Source: Fredinandcohnia onubensis (GTDB lineage Bacteria; Bacillota; Bacilli; Bacillales; Bacillaceae_L). From it: a stretch of DNA of 64,000 bases. Below are positions 42,674 through 53,324 of the stretch, in pieces (the stretch's first letter is position 1; every line of letters starts with the position of its first letter). The notes beneath the pieces were generated by a model. The model was not told the DNA's origin. It made no database searches and saw only the letters and a program-made list of their open reading frames with translations. The stretch spans positions 62,001 through 126,000 of the forward strand of contig NZ_JAPSKV010000007.1 in assembly GCF_031181385.1 (NCBI RefSeq), written 5' to 3'. The translations under genes and the position numbers were made by a program.

Positions 42674-43393
42674 TTATTCGCCTAGGTCGACGTTGTGGTA
42701 GACTTGGCGTACGTCTTCGAGGTCTTCTAGTGCATCGATCATTTTTTCGAATTTTGCTTGTGCATCTTCTGGAAGGGTTACATCGTTTTGAGCAAGCATG
42801 GTTAGCTCTGCTACTGTAAACTCTGTAATACCAGCATTTTTAAATGCTTCTTGGACAGCATGGAATTGTTCTGGCTCAGCGTAGACGATTACAGATTCTT
42901 CTTCTTCTAAGATATCACGTACATCTAGATCTGCTTCCATTAACAATTCTAGTACTTCATCGGCTGTTTTTCCTTCGATACCAAATACAGCTGTTGCATC
43001 AAACATATAGGCTACTGAACCGCTGACACCCATGTTTCCACCGTTTTTACCAAATGCTGCACGCACTTCAGATGCAGTACGGTTCACGTTATTCGTTAAT
43101 GCATCAACAATAACCATTGATCCGTTTGGTCCAAAGCCCTCATAGCGAAGCTCATCGTAATTTTCTTCTGCGCCGCCTTTCGCTTTTTCAATCGCACGGT
43201 CAATGATTGCTCTTGGTACATTATATGTTTTTGCACGTTCAAGAACGACCTTTAAGTTTTGGTTTAACTCAGGATCAGGCTCGCCCTGTCTTGCTGCTAC
43301 ATAAATTTCACGTCCGAATTTTGCATAGATTCTACTTGTGTTTGCATCCTTAGACGCTTTCTTTTCCTTAATATTGTTCCATTTACGTCCCAT
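42674..43393 (-). CDS. yeeI: YebC/PmpR family protein, YeeI type
   Basis: The 239-aa protein begins [20 protein letters not shown] and contains [20 protein letters not shown] and [18 protein letters not shown], diagnostic of the YebC family; length and start fit the YeeI/YeeN branch rather than YrbC. YebC proteins have been linked to translation of proline-rich stretches and to transcriptional control. It is monocistronic and ends in a terminator assembled from a dispersed palindrome. Confidence 0.93.
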   Translation of the reverse strand: MGRKWNNIKEKKASKDANTSRIYAKFGREIYVAARQGEPDPELNQNLKVVLERAKTYNVPRAIIDRAIEKAKGGAEENYDELRYEGFGPNGSMVIVDALTNNVNRTASEVRAAFGKNGGNMGVSGSVAYMFDATAVFGIEGKTADEVLELLMEADLDVRDILEEEESVIVYAEPEQFHAVQEAFKNAGITEFTVAELTMLAQNDVTLPEDAQAKFEKMIDALEDLEDVRQVYHNVDLGE

Positions 43394-43508
43394 CTAGAAC
43401 ACTCGCTTTCAACTTTTGAATCATTTACATTATACATCAAACTTCTTATTAACAAAATATGTGATTGACAGGCTATATTGGGATTTTTTTCTTCATTCTA
43501 AAATATGT

Positions 43509-43543
43509 AAAAGCCCCGTCACTTTTTTGTGTACGGGGCTACT
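43509..43543 (-). terminator. Terminator of the glnA-ending gene block
   Basis: On the minus strand AGCCCCGT pairs with ACGGGGCT and TTTTAC follows, about 45 nt after the glnA stop. Confidence 0.82.
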
Positions 43544-43585
43544 ATCATCGTTTTAGACAAATTTAGATTCAAAAAGTCTAAAAGA

Positions 43586-44923
43586 TTAATAAAGAGTCAT
43601 ATATTGGTCTCTTTCCCATGTGTCAACTTGAGTACGGAATTGATCCCATTCAATTCGTTTAGCTTCAATAAAATGGGTGCTAATATGTTCTCCTAATGCA
43701 CTTATGAGTAGCTCATTCTTTGAAAATGCTGTAATAGCTTCCTTAAGGTTTTCTGGAAGACTTTGAATTCCTAACGCCGCCATTTCGTCATCTGACATAT
43801 GGTAGATGTTTAGATTTACAGGATCCGCTAATTGCAGATTATTTTTAATCCCATCCAACCCTGCAGCAAGCATAGCAGCTAAGGCAAGGTATGGGTTAGC
43901 AGATGGGTCTGGATTTCTCAACTCAATACGTGTGCTTAAGCCTCGACTTGCAGGAACACGTACGAGAGGACTACGGTTTTTCGCTGACCATGCAATATAG
44001 CTTGGTGCTTCATATCCAGGTACTAGACGCTTGTAAGAGTTAACCGTTGGATTTGTGATTGCAGCAAAACTATGAGCATGCTTTAGAATTCCAGCTAAAT
44101 ACTGTTTCGCCGTTTCACTTAGACCTAATTCATCACTTTCGTCGTAGAAAGCATTCTCGTTCCCTCGGAAAAGGGATTGGTGACAGTGCATCCCTGAACC
44201 ATTTACACCAAATAGCGGCTTAGGCATAAAGGTTGCATGTAGACCATGTTTTCTCGCAATATTTTTTACAACAAGTTTGAATGTTTGGATTTGGTCAGCG
44301 GCATCAACCGCATCAGAATATTTGAAATCAATTTCATGCTGTCCAGGAGCCACCTCGTGATGGGATGCTTCTATTTCAAATCCCATATCTTCTAATGTGA
44401 GAACAATATCACGTCGGCAGTTTTCGCCAAGGTCAATCGGAGCTAAATCGAAATAGCCTCCATTATCATTTAATTCCATAGTTGGGTTGCCTTTTTCATC
44501 GGTTTTAAATAGGAAGAATTCTGGTTCTGGACCAACATTCATCGCTGTAAACCCTAAGGAGTTTGCTTCACTCAATACTCTTTTCAACACTCCACGAGGA
44601 TCGCCAGGGAATGGGTTCCCATCAGGTAGATATACATCACAGATTAGACGGGCAATTTTGCTTTCTTCTGCACTCCAAGGAAAGATAAGCCATGTATTTA
44701 AATCTGGGTATAAATACATATCAGACTCTTCTATTCTCACAAAACCTTCGATTGAAGATCCATCAAACATCATTTGATTATCCAGTGCCTTTTTCAATTG
44801 GCTAACCGGAATTTCTACATTTTTGATAATGCCGAATAAGTCTGTGAACTGTAAGCGAATATAGCGTACATTCTCTTCTTTTGCATTTTGTAAAATCTCT
44901 TCCTTCGTATAAGTTCTTCCCAT
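43586..44923 (-). CDS. glnA: Glutamine synthetase type I
   Basis: The 445-aa enzyme has the beta-grasp domain ([14 protein letters not shown]), [10 protein letters not shown], the metal/glutamate site in [12 protein letters not shown], and the ATP-site Arg region [24 protein letters not shown]. It condenses glutamate and ammonia into glutamine. AAAGGAGG precedes ATG 44923. It is the last gene after dapL and dapF, separated by 112 nt. No glnR lies beside it, unlike the usual glnRA operon, so it may be a second copy. No TnrA/GlnR box is evident upstream. Confidence 0.94.
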   Translation of the reverse strand: MGRTYTKEEILQNAKEENVRYIRLQFTDLFGIIKNVEIPVSQLKKALDNQMMFDGSSIEGFVRIEESDMYLYPDLNTWLIFPWSAEESKIARLICDVYLPDGNPFPGDPRGVLKRVLSEANSLGFTAMNVGPEPEFFLFKTDEKGNPTMELNDNGGYFDLAPIDLGENCRRDIVLTLEDMGFEIEASHHEVAPGQHEIDFKYSDAVDAADQIQTFKLVVKNIARKHGLHATFMPKPLFGVNGSGMHCHQSLFRGNENAFYDESDELGLSETAKQYLAGILKHAHSFAAITNPTVNSYKRLVPGYEAPSYIAWSAKNRSPLVRVPASRGLSTRIELRNPDPSANPYLALAAMLAAGLDGIKNNLQLADPVNLNIYHMSDDEMAALGIQSLPENLKEAITAFSKNELLISALGEHISTHFIEAKRIEWDQFRTQVDTWERDQYMTLY

Positions 44924-45035
44924 AAAATTTTCCTCCTTTTATTTGTAATTAGTATCGCTACCGTTCACATAGTTGCTATTAACTCATCAAGGCATCAGAA
45001 TCTTTTGTCTAGATACGGGCGACAACTAATTAATC

Positions 45036-45920
45036 CTAGTTAATTTTTGTAATGTGCCTTGCTAAGGATGCCTGTACATCGATCTCACCATGACAAATGT
45101 ACTCAGCCGCCCCTTTTTTCCAAATATGGTTGTTCTCATCCCACCTGATTTCTAAATCACCTCCGGGAAGGTGAACTGTTACAGGTGTGTGTTTTGCTAT
45201 TTTCCCAGTTAACGTGGCTGCAACTACAGCTGCACATGCCCCTGTTCCGCAAGCCATTGTAATCCCGGAACCTCTCTCCCACACTCTATAGTCAATTTCA
45301 TTACTATTTCTAATCTGGACGATTCCCACATTTACTCTTTCCGGAAAGTGAGTTGAGTGCTCTATGGAAGGACCTAATTTCTCTAGCGGTACTTCATGAA
45401 CATCATCAACAAAAAGGATTGCATGTGGGTTTCCCATTGAAAGACAAGTCAGTTGATATTGATTATCACCAATACTCACAGTTTCATTGATTGTGGTTGA
45501 ATAAGGGTCACCCGCCATAGGAACCATTCCTTTTAGTAATTTAGGCTCTCCCATATCAACTGTGATTGACTCGACTACATTTTTGTGTCCAGTTGTAACC
45601 GTCACATACACAATTCCACCAAGGGTTTCGATCGAAAATGTGTTAGATTCAGCATACAAGTGATCGACCAGATATTTTGCAACACAGCGGAGTCCATTAC
45701 CACAGTTTTTTCCTTCTGATCCATCCTCATTAAAAATTCTCATTCTAAAATCCGCTACACTTGATGGACAAATGAGAATCATCCCATCAGAACCAATTCC
45801 AAAATTCACATCCGATACCGATTTGGCAAGACTAGTAAGGTCCTGTTCCCTCAAGGAGGATTCTAAGAGATTGAAAATGATATAATTGTTACCCAAACCA
45901 TGCATTTTTGTAAAAAGCAC
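45036..45920 (-). CDS. dapF: Diaminopimelate epimerase
   Basis: The 294-aa enzyme has the paired catalytic cysteines: GKNCGNGLRCVAKYL and ITMACGTGACAAVVAA, plus the start motif FTKMHGLGNNYI. It converts LL- to meso-diaminopimelate for lysine and peptidoglycan synthesis. GTG 45920 lies 9 nt after GAAGG. It follows dapL by 19 nt on the same strand, so the two enzymes form a consecutive pathway pair. Confidence 0.93.
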   Translation of the reverse strand: MLFTKMHGLGNNYIIFNLLESSLREQDLTSLAKSVSDVNFGIGSDGMILICPSSVADFRMRIFNEDGSEGKNCGNGLRCVAKYLVDHLYAESNTFSIETLGGIVYVTVTTGHKNVVESITVDMGEPKLLKGMVPMAGDPYSTTINETVSIGDNQYQLTCLSMGNPHAILFVDDVHEVPLEKLGPSIEHSTHFPERVNVGIVQIRNSNEIDYRVWERGSGITMACGTGACAAVVAATLTGKIAKHTPVTVHLPGGDLEIRWDENNHIWKKGAAEYICHGEIDVQASLARHITKIN

Positions 45921-45939
45921 TTACACTCACCTTCCTTCT

Positions 45940-47178
45940 CTAAAATATAAATTGAACTCTACTTAACCGTGATTTGATCTCATCGATGACTTGTGTTTCT
46001 TCTTCTCTATCCGCTTGGAAAGTCACTGAGAATCGAATATAGTTACCAACATCGTCCCATGGCACACTTGAAATAAGGTGCTCACGAATCAGGTACTGTC
46101 CAAACTCTTCTGCATTCGTAAAAGTCGGACCTCCGATAACTCCAGCAGGTATTTCCACGTAAAGGAAGAAGGAGCCCTTCGGTTTTTCCGCCTTAAATCC
46201 GCAATTACGAAGCGCGTTAACAAGTAATTCATGGCGGCGTGAATATTTTTCAGCTGTTTTTACTGTAATTTCTGGATGTGCTAGGGCATATGCTGCCGCT
46301 TTTTGGATAGGTATAAATTGACCTGAGTCACTATTGTCCTTAATCGTTGCAAATGCTTTAACTAAATTCGGATGTCCTGCGATAAAACCAATTCTCCATC
46401 CGGTCATATTGAAGGATTTTGATAAAGAATGAAGCTCTACACCCACTTCTTTTGCTCCAGGGATTGATAGAAAACTTAGTGGTTTCTCACCGTCAAATAC
46501 CAGCGCGGCATAGGCTGCGTCATGAACAACGATTAAGTTATTCTGATTTGCAAATGCAACTACTTCCTCAAAAAATTCTCTAGTTGCCGCAGCACCAGTT
46601 GGGTTATTCGGGTAATTTAAATAAAGCAATTTAGCCTTTTTCAATGTATCGCGATCAATTTGACTAAGATCCGGTAAGAATCCATTCTTTTCTAATAGGG
46701 GCAACTGTACGATTTCTCCCCCATAATATTTCGTATAAGTAGCTAGTACAGGGTAGCTTGGTGTTGGCATTAGTGTGATGTCACCTGGGTTGATAAAAGC
46801 TGCTGGCAACATCGCAAGTGCTGATTTGGAACCAATTACGTGATTGATTTCCGTTTCTGGGTCAAGGCCGCTTACACCAAATACCTCTTCCATGTAGCGA
46901 GCAGCCGCTTCCTTAAATTCAGAAATTCCATTGTCAGAGTAGAATCGATTTTCTGGTTTTGCAGCCTCCAGTGAAAGCTTTTCTACAACAGCTTCATCAG
47001 CCATAGCATCTGGTTCACCTACTCCTAAATCAATTAATTCAATATGAGGATTCTCTTTTAAGGCAGCTTTTTTAGCCCTTTTTATTTTTTCAAATTTAAA
47101 AATCTCATCTTTGAGTCCGAACGACGATCCACCGATTCGATCAGCAAAAAGTTGTTGGGTATAGTCTGTCAAAGTCAT
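45940..47178 (-). CDS. dapL: LL-diaminopimelate aminotransferase (DapL)
   Basis: The 412-aa PLP enzyme is fold-type I: IDLGVGEPDAMADEAVVEKL near the start, LYLNYPNNPTGAAATREFF, VVHDAAYAALVFDG, and the PLP lysine in ELHSLSKSFNMTGWRIGF. The N-terminus (ADRIGGSSFGLKDEIFKFE) fits DapL rather than PatA. It forms LL-diaminopimelate directly from tetrahydrodipicolinate with glutamate as amino donor. Classical Bacillus use the acetylated route. It precedes dapF and follows gltD by 18 nt. Confidence 0.85.
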   Translation of the reverse strand: MTLTDYTQQLFADRIGGSSFGLKDEIFKFEKIKRAKKAALKENPHIELIDLGVGEPDAMADEAVVEKLSLEAAKPENRFYSDNGISEFKEAAARYMEEVFGVSGLDPETEINHVIGSKSALAMLPAAFINPGDITLMPTPSYPVLATYTKYYGGEIVQLPLLEKNGFLPDLSQIDRDTLKKAKLLYLNYPNNPTGAAATREFFEEVVAFANQNNLIVVHDAAYAALVFDGEKPLSFLSIPGAKEVGVELHSLSKSFNMTGWRIGFIAGHPNLVKAFATIKDNSDSGQFIPIQKAAAYALAHPEITVKTAEKYSRRHELLVNALRNCGFKAEKPKGSFFLYVEIPAGVIGGPTFTNAEEFGQYLIREHLISSVPWDDVGNYIRFSVTFQADREEETQVIDEIKSRLSRVQFIF

Positions 47179-47196
47179 TGGTACTCCTCCATATCT

Positions 47197-48666
47197 TTAG
47201 GTACTCATCAGGTAGTTGTGACAAGCTTCCGCAGCTTCTTTTCCTTCTTGAATAGCCCATACTATTAAACTCGAACCGCGGCGGGCATCACCTGCTATGA
47301 AGGTTCCTTTCTTGTTTGTCTGGTAAGGATCTTCTGATTTGTCGGCTCTCGTTGTGGTTTCTTCTTGGTTGAAATTCTCTAAGAGATCTTGATCCATCCC
47401 TTCAAATCCAACCGCTAATAAAATAAGCTGTGCTGGCCATTCTCTTTCTGATCCAGGGATTCTCTCTCTGATTTTCTCCCCGTTTTCATTCACTATTGTC
47501 CTAACTTCGATACTCTTAACACCCATTAAGTGCCCATTCTCATCTCCTATAAATTCAATAGCTGATGTCGCATATGCGCGGGGGTCACTTCCGAACCTTG
47601 CTAATGCCTCCTCATGCCCATGATCAAGCTTGTGAATGATTGGATATTGCGGCCAAGGATTCTCCTCAGTACGACTGGTTGACCGCTCCGGATAAATATC
47701 AAACTGGACTAGACTTTTACAATTATGTCGGAGAGCGGTTGATACACAGTCTGTTGCTGTGTCTCCCCCACCAATCACAATGACGTCTTTCCCTTCTGCA
47801 GAGATAAAATTCCCATCCGCGAAATTGGAATCCAACATGCTTTTCGTATTGCTATGCAAGTAATCCATTGCAAAATGGATACCTTTTAGATTTCTTCCTT
47901 CCGCCACCACATTCCGTGGTTTTGTTGCCCCAGTACAGATAATCACACTATCAAACTCTGAATCTAGTTTTTCCAATGGATAATCTTTACCAATCTCTGT
48001 ATTTGTCACAAACGTGATTCCTGATTCACTTAGAAGATTAATCCGACGATCCACGACATGTTGTTCAATTTTCATTTTGGGAATTCCATACGTTAGCAAT
48101 CCTCCAACTCGGTCGGACCTTTCAAACACTGTTACGGAATGTCCTTGTTGATTCAGTTCCGATGCACTTGCTAATCCTGCAGGTCCTGAACCGATAACCG
48201 CAACTTTCTTTCCTGTTCTATTCTTAGGAATCTGTGGAGTTACCCAACCTTCCTCAAAGGCTTTATCGATAATAGCCCATTCGATATTTTTTATCGTGAC
48301 AGAACTTTCATATAGTGACGCTACACACCCCGCCTCACAAGGGGCCGGGCAAGCCCTTCCAGTAAACTCCGGAAACGGATTTGTCTTACTTAATCTCTCA
48401 TAAGCCTCTTTCCAATTTCCCCGATAAACCAGTTCATTCCATTCTGGAATTAGATTATATAAAGGGCATCCGGTAGTCATCCCTCCAAGAACACTTCCGT
48501 TCTGACAGAAGGGGACTCCACAATCCATACATCGTGCCGCTTGGTTAACTAAATCTCTTGAAGGAGGCAGAACGGAGATTTCCTTCCAATCCTTCAATCG
48601 TTGCAGTGGTTCACGATAATTTGCGGGCTGCCGCTTATATTCTAAAAATCCTGTATGTTTTCCCAA
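47197..48666 (-). CDS. gltD: Glutamate synthase small subunit
   Basis: The 489-aa protein has the N-terminal 4Fe-4S cysteines (AARCMDCGVPFCQ and GRACPAPCEAGCVASL), the FAD motif IGSGPAGLASASEL, and the NADPH motif IGGGDTATDCVSTAL. It passes electrons from NADPH to GltB for glutamate formation from glutamine and 2-oxoglutarate. TTG 48666 follows AGAGGTG. It lies 41 nt after gltB and 18 nt before dapL. Confidence 0.94.
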   Translation of the reverse strand: MGKHTGFLEYKRQPANYREPLQRLKDWKEISVLPPSRDLVNQAARCMDCGVPFCQNGSVLGGMTTGCPLYNLIPEWNELVYRGNWKEAYERLSKTNPFPEFTGRACPAPCEAGCVASLYESSVTIKNIEWAIIDKAFEEGWVTPQIPKNRTGKKVAVIGSGPAGLASASELNQQGHSVTVFERSDRVGGLLTYGIPKMKIEQHVVDRRINLLSESGITFVTNTEIGKDYPLEKLDSEFDSVIICTGATKPRNVVAEGRNLKGIHFAMDYLHSNTKSMLDSNFADGNFISAEGKDVIVIGGGDTATDCVSTALRHNCKSLVQFDIYPERSTSRTEENPWPQYPIIHKLDHGHEEALARFGSDPRAYATSAIEFIGDENGHLMGVKSIEVRTIVNENGEKIRERIPGSEREWPAQLILLAVGFEGMDQDLLENFNQEETTTRADKSEDPYQTNKKGTFIAGDARRGSSLIVWAIQEGKEAAEACHNYLMST

Positions 48667-48707
48667 ATCGACACCTCTTTTCTTAGGAAATTAGTGTTAA
48701 GTAGTAG

Positions 48708-51700
48708 TTAAACCACTAGATTTTGCGTTTCAAGAATTAATTTATAATTCCGAGGGATTACTTTAATAAACTGTGCCGCTTCTTTTTTCCAATGTTGAAT
48801 TAAGCGATAAGCCAAAGGACTATTTGTGTATTCATAATATTCTTTCAAGAGACTGTAAACCATGTTCTTTTCATCAAGATCTTCTATGGATTCTAGTAGA
48901 ACTAGTTCTGGATTATATTCATGTTGGAAATGTTGATTAGCCGGTTCATATATATAAGCAATGCCTCCGGACATACCTGCAGCGAAATTTTTTCCAACTT
49001 CTCCTAGGATTAACGCCCTGCCTCCTGTCATGTATTCACAGCCATGTTCACCGACTCCTTCTACAACAACAGTTGCACCACTATTACGAACACAGAATCT
49101 TTCCCCTGCTTTTCCACGAATAAATGCCTTCCCGCTTGTTGCTCCATAAAAAGCCGCATTCCCTATAATCACATTCTCTTCTGCAACGAGTGAAGATAAA
49201 CTAGATGGGCGGACAATAATCTTACCCCCAGATAGACCTTTTCCAACATAGTCATTACTATCTCCTTCTACTTCTAGGGTGAGTCCACTCGGTATGAATG
49301 CCCCGAAACTTTGACCTGCTGATCCTTTGAATAGATAGTGAAGCGTATCCTCAGGTAAGCCAACTGCTCCAAATTGCTTTGATATCTCACTTCCGGTCAA
49401 TGTTCCCACAGATCGATCTGTGTTTGAAATTTGGAAAACATCCCTTGCAGTCTGGTGGTTTACCCACGCTTGGCTGCTGATTGGAAGTAGTTCTCGATAA
49501 TCGAGTGTTTGTTCCAGTTGATGGTCTTGCTTTTTAGATGAAACTCTCTCACCTTCATTTCTGACTAAAAGTGGAGACAAATCAAGATTTTGCAGTTTCC
49601 ACGCTTTAGGATTATCTATCTGGATGACGTCTGTGCATCCAATCATCTCATCCATCGTTCTGAAACCAAATTGAGCCATATATTCTCGAACTTCTTGCGC
49701 AATAAAGGTCATTAGATGAACAATATGTTCCGCTGTTCCCATCATTTTCTTTCGAAGTTCTGGGTTTTGAGTCGCAATTCCAACTGGACAAGTGTCCATG
49801 TGGCAAACTCTCATCATGATACAACCGAGTGAAACAAGTGGAAGAGTTGCAAAACCATATTCTTCTGCACCCAACAATGCTGCAATGACAACATCTCGGC
49901 CATTCATCAACTTTCCATCAGCTTCAAGCCTTACACTATTTCTAAGGCCGTTTAGCATGAGGGTTTGATGAGCTTCTGCTAATCCTAGTTCCCAGGGCAG
50001 ACCAGCATGTTTAATACTCGTCTTTGCTGCCGCACCTGTTCCACCATCATAGCCACTCACCAAAATAACATCGGCCTTTGCTTTGGCAACGCCCGCTGCA
50101 ATTGTTCCTACACCTGTACCAGAAACAAGCTTTACATTAATATCTGCACTTGGATTTGCATTTTTCAGATCATATATAAGCTGTTCTAAGTCCTCAATCG
50201 AATAGATATCATGGTGTGGAGGAGGTGAGATTAACTCGATACCAGGTGTCGATCCCCTTGTTTTTGCTACTGATATGGTGACCTTATGACCAGCAAGTTG
50301 ACCTCCTTCACCCGGCTTTGCTCCTTGTGCCATTTTTATTTGGATTTCATCACTATTCACAAGATAATGACTTGTCACCCCAAATCGTCCGGATGCCACT
50401 TGCTTCATCCTGCTTAATTTTGAATCCCCATTAACGAGCGGAATAAAACGTTGTGGATCCTCTCCACCTTCACCGGAATTGCTTTTTCCTCCAATTCGAT
50501 TCATGGCTATAGCAATCGCTTCATGAGCCTCTTTACTAATGGAGCCGTATGACATTGCTCCTGTTTTAAAGCGTTTAAAAATAGACTCAATTGGTTCAAC
50601 TTCCTCAATTGAAATAGGCTTCCTGTTACTCTTTAACTGGAACATGCCTCTGAGCGTAATACTCTTTTCGGTATCTTCCCCCATCATGTGACTGTATTTT
50701 TTATAAACCTCATAGTTACCGGTACGACAGGCATGTTGTAAGGTGTGGATGGTCTCTGGTCGGTACAAATGTGACTCTCCGTTTACACGCCATTGTAGGT
50801 CATCACCTTCATCTAAAGTTGGATCTTCATTTAGCCAAGCCTGGTTGTGACGACTAATAGTTTCTTTTGCAATATCTTCAAGTTGAAGCCCGCCTATTCG
50901 AGACGATGTGCGCGGAAAATACGTGTCGATTACCTCTTCACTAATCCCAACAGCCTCAAATATTTGAGCACCAATATAACTCTGAACTGTCGAAATCCCC
51001 ATTTTTGACATGATCTTCAGGATTCCTTTTGTAACTGCCTTTTTATAATTAGCGAATAACTTTTCACCTGTTAGTTGCGAAAGCGATTTGTATACTAGAT
51101 ATGGAAAGATGGCATTTGCGCCATATCCGAGTAGCACTGCAAAATGGTGAACTTCCCTAGGCTCTCCCGATGCTATTATGATGCTGACCTTGCTTCTAAG
51201 TCCTTGTCGTATCAAATGGTGGTGGAGAGCAGATACAGCTAGTAGGGAAGGAACTGCACCTTGATTTTGATTGATTCCTTGGTCGCTTAACACGACTAGA
51301 TTGCTTCCATCCCTTACTGCTTTTTCAGCAGCTGAGAGTATTTCGTGAAGACGGTCCTGAATCGCCATTCCTTTTACAGGTAAGAGAATCGAAATAGTCG
51401 ATACTTTCCAATCTTCGCTTTCCAAACTTTGTATTGTTCTCATTTCTTCTTCAGACAGGATTGGGGAGCTCAACCTTATTTTTTTGTAATCTTCAGTCTT
51501 CGGTTGCAATAAATTCCCCTCTGCTCCTAGTAAAACTTCCATTGATGTGACATATGCTTCGCGGATCGCATCAATTGGGGGATTGGTTACTTGGGCAAAA
51601 CGCTGTTTGAAATAATTAAATAGTAATTGAGGTTTTGATGATAGAATGGCTAGCGGAGCATCGTATCCCATAGAACCAATCGGTTCATTTCCTTCTTGCG

Positions 51701-53159
51701 CCATCGGCTTAATGATTTTATCCCACTCTTCATAGGTGTAGCCGAACGCTTTTTGAATACGTAATAGTTCCTCTTTGCTTTCTGTTGCCTCTTTCTTCTT
51801 TGTTGTAGGTAGATTTTCAATTGGGGTAATTGTCTCAGCTACCCAATCTTCATATGGATTTTCGTTTATAAATTGTTGTTTTACCTCTTCATCCAGTAGA
51901 AGCTTCTTCTTCTCAAAATCTACTAAAAGCATTTGTCCTGGTTTTAGGCGATCCTTTAGAATAATTTTTTCTTCTGGAATGTCTACTACTCCCACTTCCG
52001 AAGATAAACATAGGAAATCATCATCTGTAAGTATAATACGTGCTGGCCTTAACCCATTTCTATCTAGGCAAGCTCCAATCTGTTTTCCATTTGTAAAACC
52101 CATTGCTGCTGGACCGTCCCAGGCCTCCATGAGGCAACTATGAAACTGATAGAATGCCCTTTTCTTGTCAGATAGAAGTTTGTTATTCTGCCAAGGTTCT
52201 GGGATCATCAACATCATCGCTTTCGCGAGTGGCCATCCGGACATCACTAGATATTCTAGCGCGTTATCAAACATTGCAGTGTCACTACCATCAAGGTCAA
52301 TCACTGGGTGGAGAGCTTCATTATCTTCCAGAAGGTCGGAACGAAGAACTGGTTCCCGTGCAAGCATCCAGTTTACATTGCCTGTTATCGTATTAATCTC
52401 CCCATTATGCATTAATGTTCGGTTTGGCTGTGCTCTTCTCCAGCTAGGAAAGGTGTTGGTACTAAATCGGTTATGCACCATGGCCATCGCGGATTGGTAA
52501 TCATCTCTACTTAAATCTTCATAATAGCTTCTTAACTGGCTCGGTAAGAGAAGACCTTTATATACGATGGTTCTTGATGAAAAACTAACAATATAGCAAT
52601 CTTCCTGATTTACTTCTGCATCATTGAATTCTTTCTCTACTTTTCGACGTGCCATATATAACAATCGCTCAAATTGATCACTGTCTAGTTCCTTATTGGC
52701 GGAAGTAACGAATAATTGATGGACAGATGGTTGTGACTGTTTAGCCGTGCTTCCCAACTCTTCATCATTTGTTGGTACATTTCTCCATCCAAAAATCTCT
52801 AGACCCTCATTCTGCACGATTTCTTCTATTCTCAATTTATAATCTGTCACTTTGTCTAACTCTTGAGGTAAAAATAGCATCCCAACTCCGTAAGCACCCA
52901 TGAATGGAAGTTGTTTCCCTTTTAACTTCCATTCATTCACAAATAAATCGTGTGGGAGCTCAGTTAGGATTCCAGAGCCATCTCCTAATTTTTCACTACC
53001 AGTCTGACCCCCACGATGATTTAATCGTTCGAGAGCTGTTAGAGCCTGACTTACTAAGGAGTATGTTTTACCACCTCTAATATTTGCAAGCAAGGCGATA
53101 CCACAAGCGTCATGTTCAAACTGAGGATCATATAAACCATGTCTTTTTAATCGATGCAT
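48708..53159 (-). CDS. gltB: Glutamate synthase large subunit
   Basis: I chose ATG 53159 over the track GTG, with AGGGGTG upstream; 1483 aa. A short propeptide precedes the glutaminase nucleophile in [11 protein letters not shown] (Cys19 of this start). Later come the FMN-binding synthase domain ([29 protein letters not shown]), the 3Fe-4S cysteines in [15 protein letters not shown], and the C-terminal GXGXG beta-helix ([16 protein letters not shown]). It starts the gltB-gltD-dapL-dapF run. Its promoter matches that of asnO. Confidence 0.95.
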   Translation of the reverse strand: MHRLKRHGLYDPQFEHDACGIALLANIRGGKTYSLVSQALTALERLNHRGGQTGSEKLGDGSGILTELPHDLFVNEWKLKGKQLPFMGAYGVGMLFLPQELDKVTDYKLRIEEIVQNEGLEIFGWRNVPTNDEELGSTAKQSQPSVHQLFVTSANKELDSDQFERLLYMARRKVEKEFNDAEVNQEDCYIVSFSSRTIVYKGLLLPSQLRSYYEDLSRDDYQSAMAMVHNRFSTNTFPSWRRAQPNRTLMHNGEINTITGNVNWMLAREPVLRSDLLEDNEALHPVIDLDGSDTAMFDNALEYLVMSGWPLAKAMMLMIPEPWQNNKLLSDKKRAFYQFHSCLMEAWDGPAAMGFTNGKQIGACLDRNGLRPARIILTDDDFLCLSSEVGVVDIPEEKIILKDRLKPGQMLLVDFEKKKLLLDEEVKQQFINENPYEDWVAETITPIENLPTTKKKEATESKEELLRIQKAFGYTYEEWDKIIKPMAQEGNEPIGSMGYDAPLAILSSKPQLLFNYFKQRFAQVTNPPIDAIREAYVTSMEVLLGAEGNLLQPKTEDYKKIRLSSPILSEEEMRTIQSLESEDWKVSTISILLPVKGMAIQDRLHEILSAAEKAVRDGSNLVVLSDQGINQNQGAVPSLLAVSALHHHLIRQGLRSKVSIIIASGEPREVHHFAVLLGYGANAIFPYLVYKSLSQLTGEKLFANYKKAVTKGILKIMSKMGISTVQSYIGAQIFEAVGISEEVIDTYFPRTSSRIGGLQLEDIAKETISRHNQAWLNEDPTLDEGDDLQWRVNGESHLYRPETIHTLQHACRTGNYEVYKKYSHMMGEDTEKSITLRGMFQLKSNRKPISIEEVEPIESIFKRFKTGAMSYGSISKEAHEAIAIAMNRIGGKSNSGEGGEDPQRFIPLVNGDSKLSRMKQVASGRFGVTSHYLVNSDEIQIKMAQGAKPGEGGQLAGHKVTISVAKTRGSTPGIELISPPPHHDIYSIEDLEQLIYDLKNANPSADINVKLVSGTGVGTIAAGVAKAKADVILVSGYDGGTGAAAKTSIKHAGLPWELGLAEAHQTLMLNGLRNSVRLEADGKLMNGRDVVIAALLGAEEYGFATLPLVSLGCIMMRVCHMDTCPVGIATQNPELRKKMMGTAEHIVHLMTFIAQEVREYMAQFGFRTMDEMIGCTDVIQIDNPKAWKLQNLDLSPLLVRNEGERVSSKKQDHQLEQTLDYRELLPISSQAWVNHQTARDVFQISNTDRSVGTLTGSEISKQFGAVGLPEDTLHYLFKGSAGQSFGAFIPSGLTLEVEGDSNDYVGKGLSGGKIIVRPSSLSSLVAEENVIIGNAAFYGATSGKAFIRGKAGERFCVRNSGATVVVEGVGEHGCEYMTGGRALILGEVGKNFAAGMSGGIAYIYEPANQHFQHEYNPELVLLESIEDLDEKNMVYSLLKEYYEYTNSPLAYRLIQHWKKEAAQFIKVIPRNYKLILETQNLVV

Positions 53160-53225
53160 TTGTATCACCCCTGTTCCTTATCTGTTTCGTTGTTAAGTTA
53201 ATAGTAGCACCGTTATTTTGAAAGA

Positions 53226-53254
53226 TATTTAAACTATTCGCTATAAAATTTACA
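53226..53254 (-). promoter_or_regulatory. gltB promoter element, shared with asnO
   Basis: On the minus strand TGTAAA (53254-53249), 17 nt, TAAATA (53231-53226), within GAATAGTTTAAATAT. About 36 positions around it match the asnO promoter at 55281-55309 with few differences, so the two genes probably share a regulator or sigma factor. Confidence 0.65.
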
Positions 53255-53324
53255 CTGAATGACACAACTTGTTTTACATTCACGCTAGGATTTTCTCTAC
53301 CAAAACGCCTTTCGGAGCTCAAGT

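Noticed and set aside
44924-45035. TnrA/GlnR box upstream of glnA
   Set aside because: The 112-bp gap has no TGTNANATTTTNTNACA match, so nitrogen control by GlnR/TnrA at this site is not supported.
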